Below are positions 56,793 to 62,730 of a DNA stretch of 62,730 nucleotides, in pieces. The stretch is from the NCBI RefSeq assembly GCF_011008845.1, contig NZ_JAAIWM010000012.1, positions 1 through 62,730 of the forward strand. Direction: 5' to 3'. Each line of letters starts with the position of its first letter. The first letter of the stretch is position 1. The DNA is from Bacillus mesophilus. Lineage in GTDB: Bacteria; Bacillota; Bacilli; Bacillales; SA4. Made by a program: the position numbers and the translations under genes. The notes beneath the pieces are model-generated. The model ran no database searches, was not told where the DNA came from, and saw only the letters and a program-made list of their open reading frames with translations.

Positions 56793-59235
56793 ACAATGTA
56801 GTGGATTTCTCCACCTGTCTTACAACAAATTCATTGTCCACTACATCAAGCTCCACCTTTTGACCTTTTTCAATCTTACCCCTTAACAGTTCTTCTGATA
56901 AACGGTCCTCCACATTTTTCTGGATACTCCTTCTTAATGGACGAGCACCGTACTCTAGATCATTTCCTTCTTCAGCTAGCTTATCTAATGCTGGATCTGT
57001 CACCACAAGCTCTATATATTGTTCTGTAAGTCGCTTTGTTAACTGCTCTGTCATGAGTGATACAATCTCTCTTAAATGTTTCTTCTCTAGTGAGTGGAAC
57101 ACAATAATTTCATCAATTCGGTTTAAGAATTCTGGACGGAATGCCTTCTTTAACTCGTCCATGACTTTCCCTTTCATGTCCTTATAATCCTGACCTTCAT
57201 CTTGGACATTAAATCCAACAAACTTATTACGCTTTAATGTGTCAGCGCCAACGTTAGAAGTCATGATTACGATTGTATTTCTAAAATCAACTGTTCGTCC
57301 CTTTGAGTCTGTTAGTCGTCCATCCTCTAGAACTTGTAATAATACATTGAATACGTCTGGATGAGCTTTTTCTACTTCATCTAGTAAGACAACAGAATAT
57401 GGCTTGCGTCGAACCTTCTCTGTTAATTGTCCTCCCTCATCGTACCCTACATATCCTGGAGGTGACCCAACTAAACGTGAAGTTGAATGCTTCTCCATAT
57501 ACTCAGACATATCAATTCGAATCATAGAATCTTCATCACCGAACATGACTTCTGCTAATGCACGTGCAAGCTCTGTTTTACCCACACCAGTTGGGCCTAA
57601 GAAAATGAAGGAACCAATAGGACGCTTAGGATCCTTAAGTCCTGCTCTAGCACGGCGTACTGCTTTAGAAACAGCAACGACTGCTTCCTGTTGACCAATG
57701 ACTCTAGAGTGAAGGATTTCTTCTAATTTTAATAGCTTCTCTGTCTCAGACTCTGCAAGCTTTGATACTGGAATTCTAGTCCAGCTCGCAACAACCAATG
57801 CGATATCCTCCGTTGTTACCTCTGAGTTTTCCTGCCCTTGCTTCTCTTTCCAAGACTTCTTCGTTTCTTCAAGCTGTTCTCTTAAACGTTGCTCTGTATC
57901 TCTTAAAGATGCTGCTTTTTCAAACTCTTGACTCTGAACTGCTGCATCCTTTTCTTTTCTCACTTCTTCTAGCTGGTTCTCAAGCTCCTTTAAATTCGGA
58001 GGAGTGGTATATGAACGTAAGCGGACCTTTGAAGCAGCCTCATCAATCAGATCAATTGCTTTATCTGGTAAGAAGCGGTCTGTAATGTATCGATCAGAAA
58101 GCTTAACAGCCTCCGCTATAGCCTCATCTGTAATTGACACACGATGATGAGCTTCATAACGATCACGAAGACCTTTTAGAATTTGAATAGACTCATCCAA
58201 TGTTGGTTCATCTACCTGGATAGGTTGAAAACGACGTTCCAAAGCTGCATCCTTTTCAATATATTTGCGGTATTCATCTAATGTTGTAGCACCAATACAT
58301 TGAAGCTCGCCTCTTGCTAAGGATGGCTTAAGAATATTAGAGGCATCAATCGCACCTTCAGCACCACCTGCACCAATTAAGGTATGAAGCTCATCTATGA
58401 ATAAAATGATATTTCCTGCCTGACGAATTTCATCCATAACCTTCTTTAAACGGTCTTCAAACTCACCACGATACTTTGTACCAGCCACAACAGTACCCAT
58501 ATCTAATGTCATAACGCGCTTATCTCTTAAAGTTTCAGGTACTTCATTATTTATAATTTGTTGTGCTAAGCCTTCTGCTATAGCTGTTTTACCAACCCCA
58601 GGTTCTCCAATTAAAACAGGATTGTTTTTAGTACGCCTGCTCAACACCTCAATAACACGTTGAATTTCCTTACTTCTACCAATAACAGGATCTAGACTTC
58701 CCTCTCTTGCAATAGAAGTTAAGTCTCTAGCAAGACTATCTAAAGTAGGTGTGTTTGCATGAACAGATGCCCCACCTTGATGTGACCCAGATGATGATTC
58801 ATTACTTCCTAGTAACTGCAGTACTTGCTGACGAGCCTTATTTAAACTTACACCTAAGTTATTTAAAACCCTTGCAGCTACACCTTCTCCCTCACGAATT
58901 AATCCTAGAAGGATATGTTCGGTCCCTACATATGAATGACCCAACTTTCTTGCTTCATCCATTGAAAGTTCAATTACCTTCTTGGCTCTTGGTGTGTAAT
59001 GAATGGTCTGAGAAGCGTCCTGGCCTCTACCAATTAAGGTTTCTACCTCTTGCTGAATCTTATCAGGACTTAATCCTAAAGCCTGAAGGGCTTTTGCTGC
59101 GATTCCTTCTCCTTCACGAACTAGTCCAAGCAATATATGTTCTGTCCCAATATTATTGTGTCCAAGACGAACTGCTTCCTCTTGAGCTAATGCTAACACC
59201 TTCTGAGCACGTTCCGTAAAGCGTCCAAACATCAT
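56791..59235 (-). CDS. clpC: ClpC, AAA+ unfoldase of the Clp protease
   Basis: An 814-aa Clp/Hsp100 ATPase. Double ClpN repeat (about 1-145), first ATPase domain with Walker A GEPGVGKT (210-217), middle domain with UVR-like segment (about 425-455), second ATPase domain with GPTGVGKTE (547-555). It feeds arginine-phosphorylated and other substrates to ClpP. The WTGIPV element at the start of the second module reads WTRIPV (485-490). Its ATG overlaps the mcsB stop. Confidence 0.98.
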   Translation of the reverse strand: MMFGRFTERAQKVLALAQEEAVRLGHNNIGTEHILLGLVREGEGIAAKALQALGLSPDKIQQEVETLIGRGQDASQTIHYTPRAKKVIELSMDEARKLGHSYVGTEHILLGLIREGEGVAARVLNNLGVSLNKARQQVLQLLGSNESSSGSHQGGASVHANTPTLDSLARDLTSIAREGSLDPVIGRSKEIQRVIEVLSRRTKNNPVLIGEPGVGKTAIAEGLAQQIINNEVPETLRDKRVMTLDMGTVVAGTKYRGEFEDRLKKVMDEIRQAGNIILFIDELHTLIGAGGAEGAIDASNILKPSLARGELQCIGATTLDEYRKYIEKDAALERRFQPIQVDEPTLDESIQILKGLRDRYEAHHRVSITDEAIAEAVKLSDRYITDRFLPDKAIDLIDEAASKVRLRSYTTPPNLKELENQLEEVRKEKDAAVQSQEFEKAASLRDTEQRLREQLEETKKSWKEKQGQENSEVTTEDIALVVASWTRIPVSKLAESETEKLLKLEEILHSRVIGQQEAVVAVSKAVRRARAGLKDPKRPIGSFIFLGPTGVGKTELARALAEVMFGDEDSMIRIDMSEYMEKHSTSRLVGSPPGYVGYDEGGQLTEKVRRKPYSVVLLDEVEKAHPDVFNVLLQVLEDGRLTDSKGRTVDFRNTIVIMTSNVGADTLKRNKFVGFNVQDEGQDYKDMKGKVMDELKKAFRPEFLNRIDEIIVFHSLEKKHLREIVSLMTEQLTKRLTEQYIELVVTDPALDKLAEEGNDLEYGARPLRRSIQKNVEDRLSEELLRGKIEKGQKVELDVVDNEFVVRQVEKSTTL

Positions 59236-60332
59236 ATTGTTTTGCCTCCCTCGTCATCTAATGAATTCTGTTTCTCCATATTTAAGCGTTCTCTTATTAA
59301 TGTAGCTCTTCTCATATCACGTTCTGTTGGTCTTAGAGGACCTCCTGCATATTGCTGTAAAAACCCTGGTTGCGTTAAAATCATCAATTCATTAAGTATA
59401 TTACTGGAAATATCATTTATGAAACCTAAATCAATTCCGAGCCTCACATCTGATAAACATCGTGCCGCTTCCTTTGATTCAATGATTCTAGAGTGGGCTA
59501 AAACCCCAAATGAACGATACACTCGGTCCTCTAGTTGAAGTTGTGATGTCTTAACGAGTGCCTCTCGTGCTGACCTCTCCTGAACAATAAGTTGCTGAAC
59601 AACACTCTTCAGGTCCTCAACGATATCTTCTTCCGTTTTTCCAAGGGTCATCTGATTAGAGATTTGAAAGATATTACCTAACGCCTCGCTACCTTCTCCG
59701 TAAATACCTCTGACTACTAATCCTAATTGATTAATAGCAGGAATAATTCTGCTCATCTGTTGAGTCATTACTAGCCCAGGTAAATGCATCATAACTGACG
59801 CTCTCATACCAGTTCCTACATTCGTAGGACAGCTAGTTAAATATCCCCTTTTTTCATCAAACGCATAATCAACATATTGTTCAATCAAATCATCCAATTT
59901 ATTTGCTTCTTGAAGTGATTCTGTTAGTTGAAAACCAGGAAATAAACATTGGATTCGAATATGGTCCTCTTCGTTAATCATGATACTAATTGCTTCGTTT
60001 TCTGAAAGAAGACACCCTCCATAGTTCGTATCCTCTGCTAGATGTGGGCTAATTAAGTGTTTCTCTACCAATACCCTCTTTTCAATAGGTTGAAGCTCAT
60101 TTATCTTTAATAATTCGAACTTCCCTACCCCATCATATGTCTGATCAACAAACTGTTCTTCAAAAAGTTGAATGATCTCTTTTGCTTCCTCATTAGAAGT
60201 AATAATGGGAAACTGATAGTTCTCTATATTTCTTGCAAGTCTGATCCTACTACTTAATACTATGTCTGAGTCTGGTCCTTCTTGACTCATCCATGGACTA
60301 ATTGCTTGTTCTATAAATCGTTGAAGTGACAT
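59232..60332 (-). CDS. mcsB: Protein-arginine kinase McsB
   Basis: A 366-aa phosphagen-kinase-like enzyme that phosphorylates arginine residues on proteins, marking them for ClpCP and inactivating CtsR. Family blocks [30 protein letters not shown] (active-site loop) and [19 protein letters not shown] are visible. It starts three bases after mcsA and overlaps clpC by four. Confidence 0.97.
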   Translation of the reverse strand: MSLQRFIEQAISPWMSQEGPDSDIVLSSRIRLARNIENYQFPIITSNEEAKEIIQLFEEQFVDQTYDGVGKFELLKINELQPIEKRVLVEKHLISPHLAEDTNYGGCLLSENEAISIMINEEDHIRIQCLFPGFQLTESLQEANKLDDLIEQYVDYAFDEKRGYLTSCPTNVGTGMRASVMMHLPGLVMTQQMSRIIPAINQLGLVVRGIYGEGSEALGNIFQISNQMTLGKTEEDIVEDLKSVVQQLIVQERSAREALVKTSQLQLEDRVYRSFGVLAHSRIIESKEAARCLSDVRLGIDLGFINDISSNILNELMILTQPGFLQQYAGGPLRPTERDMRRATLIRERLNMEKQNSLDDEGGKTI

Positions 60333-60335
60333 CGA

Positions 60336-60884
60336 TTAATGTCCCTCCCCTTTTTGAGCCTGTAATGATGTTTCTAGCTCTCTAATTCTATCTCTTAGCT
60401 TTGCAGCATTTTCGAACTCTTCATTTACTATTAATTCTTTTAACTCTGTTCGCAATAAATCGATTTGTTTTTTTACATGGATGCTTCCACCAATTCTTTT
60501 AGGTATCTTCCCTGTATGAACGGTATTACCACTATGCAGCCTTCTTAAGACCGGATCTAACTGGTGCTGAAAGGCTTTATAGCAATTGGAGCAACCAAAC
60601 CTACCCACCTTTGCAAATTGCTGAAAGGTTAACTTACATCGATCACACTGGATCACCTCAGTTGGAGTAAAAGCATTTGAATCCTTCTTGAAGGGTTGGT
60701 GTTCGAAGTTTAATAATCCTGCTAATAGATTATTAAAGGAGAAACCCGCACCATCTGAAAACATGCTTAGTTCACCCTTCTCCTTTGCGCAATGGTCACA
60801 AATATGAATCTCTGATTTTTCACCATTTACTATTTTAGTAAAGTGCAAAGTAGCAGGCCTTTGCTGGCATTCCTGACAAACCAT
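60336..60884 (-). CDS. mcsA: McsA, activator of McsB
   Basis: A 182-aa zinc protein with two four-cysteine clusters (C3, C6, C29, C32 and C80, C83, C98, C101) and a C-terminal UVR motif (about 141-176) like that in ClpC and UvrB. McsA activates McsB and senses redox or metal stress through its cysteines. It lies about 35 bases after ctsR. Confidence 0.96.
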   Translation of the reverse strand: MVCQECQQRPATLHFTKIVNGEKSEIHICDHCAKEKGELSMFSDGAGFSFNNLLAGLLNFEHQPFKKDSNAFTPTEVIQCDRCKLTFQQFAKVGRFGCSNCYKAFQHQLDPVLRRLHSGNTVHTGKIPKRIGGSIHVKKQIDLLRTELKELIVNEEFENAAKLRDRIRELETSLQAQKGEGH

Positions 60885-60919
60885 TATCCCTACACTCCCC
60901 TACTAAGACTAAAAACACA

Positions 60920-61381
60920 TTATTTATACTTAAGCGTACTAAGCATAGATATCATTAGACGAGCTCTTAGCTCATCTCTATGCGGTAAATTTAACAGTAA
61001 TACAGAGCGATCCATCACACTTAACATAATTCTTGCTTCTTTATTAGAAATAATTTCTTCTTCTACTAATCTGAGAATAATATCCTCAGCATTACTCTGA
61101 CTTAACTCTTTGTTAATAAGTTTTATAATTTGATCGAGTAAGTGTGTCCGATCATCAATCTCAACTTTAACGATACGAATATATCCCCCGCCTCCGCGCT
61201 TGCTTTCAACAATATATCCTCTTTCAAGCGTGAAGCGAGTGTTAATCACATAATTAATTTGGGAAGGCACACATTGAAACTTATCTGCTATTTCATTACG
61301 CTTGATTTCAATCACTTTATCTCCACTAATATCTAAAACCTGCTTTAAATATTGTTCAATAACATCAGATATGTTTCTCAC
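60920..61381 (-). CDS. ctsR: CtsR, repressor of class III stress genes
   Basis: A 153-aa winged-helix repressor; the glycine-rich wing SKRGGGGYIRI that senses heat is intact. McsB phosphorylates or displaces it under stress. The start is GTG 61381 behind GGGGG. A perfect CtsR operator lies 22 bases upstream, so the operon is autoregulated. Confidence 0.97.
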   Translation of the reverse strand: MRNISDVIEQYLKQVLDISGDKVIEIKRNEIADKFQCVPSQINYVINTRFTLERGYIVESKRGGGGYIRIVKVEIDDRTHLLDQIIKLINKELSQSNAEDIILRLVEEEIISNKEARIMLSVMDRSVLLLNLPHRDELRARLMISMLSTLKYK

Positions 61382-61403
61382 TCAACCCCCAGCCCTTTCT
61401 GAC

Positions 61404-61420
61404 TTTGACTATCTTTGACT
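61404..61420 (-). promoter_or_regulatory. CtsR operator
   Basis: Minus-strand AGTCAAA-GAT-AGTCAAA matches the consensus RGTCAAANANRGTCAAA at every position. It lies just after the -10, over the expected transcription start. Confidence 0.93.
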
Positions 61421-61428
61421 TTAAGTAC

Positions 61429-61457
61429 ATTATATAAAGCTTACCTATAATTTTCAA
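61429..61457 (-). promoter_or_regulatory. Promoter of the ctsR operon
   Basis: Minus-strand TTGAAA (61452-61457), 17-base spacer, TATAAT (61429-61434). Confidence 0.85.
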
Positions 61458-61517
61458 CTAACAACCCTTTCCCTACATCTATCCTAGCCAAAAATGGGCA
61501 AAAACATGATGACAACC

Positions 61518-62186
61518 TTACAATTTAGTGAAATTTTGTACGCCGTCAATCATATAAAGTTCTTTCATGATTTCAATTTGCTCTTTTCCCTTTAACTCAA
61601 ACTTTACTTTCAGCTCATTTTTATCTTCTTCCTTTGTTGTAATCATAATAATTCTTCCGTCATGACTGTTAATACATCTTATAACCTTCAATAAGCATTC
61701 TTTTTCCATAGTTACCTCAATCAATGACTTCCTTCTACCCTGTAAGAAGAGACTTTCGAACTTATTTAAGGTAATTAAAATTATCAAAATGATGGCAGTC
61801 GTAATAATCGCCACTCCAAATAATCCTGCTCCAATAATCAACCCTAATCCTGCTACCACCCATATAGAGGCAGCTGTTGTTAAACCTCTAACAGTAGAGT
61901 CCTTAACCAAAATCGTTCCAGCTCCTAAAAAGCCAATACCACTAATAACATATGAAGGAATCCGTGCTGGATCAAATCTGATATTTTCATGATGGATGAC
62001 AGATTCAAAACCAAACAAAGACAAAACCATCATTAAACATGACCCTACTCCTACAAGAAGATGGGTTCTAAACCCTGCAGGATGTTGGTTTACCTCTCGT
62101 TCAAGACCTATTAAACCACATAATAAAACAGCCAATAACAAACGACTAACTATAATCACTAATTCATTGTGTAGTATGAAATCCAT
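61518..62186 (-). CDS. MgtC/SapB-family membrane protein
   Basis: A 222-aa protein with about five membrane segments and the MgtC block LLCGLIGLEREVNQHPAGFR and SGIGFLGAGTI, then a C-terminal ACT-like domain (about 150-222). MgtC proteins act in low-magnesium adaptation and interact with ATPases in pathogens; in bacilli the role is unclear. The ATG follows AGGAGGAC. It sits alone between a 5S rRNA gene and ctsR. No Mg2+-sensing leader is recognised. Confidence 0.88.
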   Translation of the reverse strand: MDFILHNELVIIVSRLLLAVLLCGLIGLEREVNQHPAGFRTHLLVGVGSCLMMVLSLFGFESVIHHENIRFDPARIPSYVISGIGFLGAGTILVKDSTVRGLTTAASIWVVAGLGLIIGAGLFGVAIITTAIILIILITLNKFESLFLQGRRKSLIEVTMEKECLLKVIRCINSHDGRIIMITTKEEDKNELKVKFELKGKEQIEIMKELYMIDGVQNFTKL

Positions 62187-62242
62187 AACTTTTGTCCTCC
62201 TACTAGTTGTTTAAAATATCGTATAAAGAAGGAGGGCATAAT

Positions 62243-62323
62243 ATGACATTTTCGCCAAAATTGGTCACTATTTTCATAAAAGAAGGGACTCGATTATTTG
62301 CTAGATTTGGTAGATTAGATTGA
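62243..62323 (+). CDS. Possible 26-aa microprotein
   Basis: MTFSPKLVTIFIKEGTRLFA plus six residues, basic and partly amphipathic, behind a very good ribosome site (AAGGAGGGCATAAT). It is divergent from the MgtC-family gene. No convincing plus-strand promoter is seen and the start overlaps a possible mgtC -10 (TATTAT on the minus strand), so it may be chance. Confidence 0.3.
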   Translation: MTFSPKLVTIFIKEGTRLFARFGRLD

Positions 62324-62450
62324 TATCAGAGGCTTTATTTGTAATTGGAGTGGAGGATATGATGAGGTTAGTTGAATTTGGTAGAATTGAGATTTGAGTT
62401 TTCATTTGCAAATTTTATTAGCATTCAGTCTCCTTACTTTACACAAATAG
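62324..62450. other. Gene-free stretch with a second ribosome-site-led mini ORF
   Basis: AT-rich. The only item is GGAGG followed by ATG 62362 opening an 11-codon plus-strand reading frame (62362-62397), which is too short to call. Nothing else is seen before the terminator. Confidence 0.4.
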
Positions 62451-62481
62451 AAAAAGAGTAGCTACACAAGCTACTCTTTTT
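62451..62481. terminator. Second (duplicated) rRNA-type terminator
   Basis: Perfect 13-bp inverted repeat AAAAAGAGTAGCT / AGCTACTCTTTTT with a 5-base loop, usable in both directions. Sequence and context mirror the terminator directly behind 5S. Confidence 0.88.
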
Positions 62482-62490
62482 CTATTTTCT

Positions 62491-62508
62491 TGGCGACATT
62501 CTACTCTC
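62491..62508 (-). pseudogene. Remnant of a 5S rRNA 3' end
   Basis: TGGCGACATTCTACTCTC differs at two positions from TGGCGACGTCCTACTCTC, the 3' end of the 5S gene 140 bases away, and is placed the same way before a terminator of the same sequence. It looks like a decayed duplicate. Confidence 0.6.
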
Positions 62509-62588
62509 CTGTCGCTTTCTCGACCTTCTTGCTTCTTTTAGTCTTCTGGTCTTGTTGTATATCCTTTAGTACTTCGTGCTCATTAACA

Positions 62589-62615
62589 CAAAAAAAAGTA
62601 GCTACATGAGCTACT
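62589..62615 (-). terminator. Terminator of the 5S rRNA / rRNA operon
   Basis: Minus-strand AGTAGCT/AGCTACT with a 5-base loop and eight T residues, about 15 bases after the 5S end. Confidence 0.9.
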
Positions 62616-62630
62616 CTTTTCTCCTTTTTT

Positions 62631-62707
62631 GCCTGGCGACGTCCTACTCTCACAGGGGCAATGCCCCAACTACCACCGGCGCAAGAGCTTAACTTCCGTG
62701 TTCGGAT
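62631..62707 (-). rRNA. 5S rRNA, 3' part
   Basis: The reverse complement reads CCGAACACGGAAGTTAAGCT, then GGTAGTTGGGG and GAGAGTAGGACGTCGCCAGG, typical of Bacillus 5S. Similarity stops near 62707: the last 23 bases are not 5S, so the 5' part is missing or replaced. Confidence 0.92.
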
Positions 62708-62730
62708 CCGGACTAAAATAAGCGGCGAAT

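Noticed and set aside
58749..59219. 156-codon plus-strand frame antisense to clpC
   Set aside because: Leu/His-rich mirror of the ClpN repeats; no start signals.

Overview
The window looks like a piece of a low-GC Gram-positive chromosome from the family Bacillaceae: an endospore former close to, but not the same as, Bacillus subtilis. The reasons are the near-complete colinearity with the origin-proximal B. subtilis block ctsR to pdaB, sporulation and germination genes (pdaB, kbaA, gerD, cwlD, sigH), sigma-E-like and sigma-G-like promoters in front of cwlD and gerD, and Firmicutes RNA leaders (cysteine T-box, L10 leader, L13-type leader). I cannot name the species.

Almost everything is transcribed on the minus strand, so biological order runs from high to low coordinates. 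The window is bounded by two rRNA operons: the 3' part of a 5S gene lies at 62631-62707 and the first 32 bases of a 16S gene, with tandem promoters P1/P2, lie at 1-322. In transcription order the layout is: (1) 5S tail, terminator, a decayed second copy of that module, and an MgtC-family membrane protein; (2) the CtsR-controlled stress operon ctsR-mcsA-mcsB-clpC, then radA, disA and yacL; (3) ispD, ispF, gltX, then a T-box-controlled cysE-cysS-mrnC-rlmB-rae1 cluster; (4) sigH, rpmGB, secE, nusG, rplK, rplA, rplJ, rplL, rsmC, rpoB, rpoC; (5) the str operon (ybxF, rpsL, rpsG, fusA, tuf); (6) the S10-spc-alpha ribosomal protein block from rpsJ to rplQ, with secY, adk, map and infA; (7) the ECF vitamin-transporter module ecfA1-ecfA2-ecfT, truA, rplM, rpsI; (8) a ZosA-like metal P-type ATPase with PerR-type operators, ybaK, cwlD, salA, kbaA, and gerD and pdaB on the plus strand; (9) a small unknown ORF that runs into the next rRNA promoter.

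Functionally this is the core gene-expression region: RNA polymerase (rpoA, rpoB, rpoC), most ribosomal proteins, translation factors, protein export (secY, secE), aminoacyl-tRNA synthetases and protein quality control, with sporulation genes at the rRNA-proximal end. I see no CRISPR array, tRNA, insertion sequence, prophage or frameshifted gene. I did not find a convincing new multi-gene system. The points that deserve a second look are regulatory or structural: an attenuator-like leader before cwlD, several strong unexplained hairpins (ecfA1-rplQ, gltX-cysE, ybxF-rpsL, rpoB-rpoC, rpoA leader), the duplicated 5S tail, the non-5S sequence at the window end, tandem S10 promoters, and the PerR-boxed P-type ATPase. 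Both ends lie in rRNA repeats, so the window may be one complete contig of a draft assembly.
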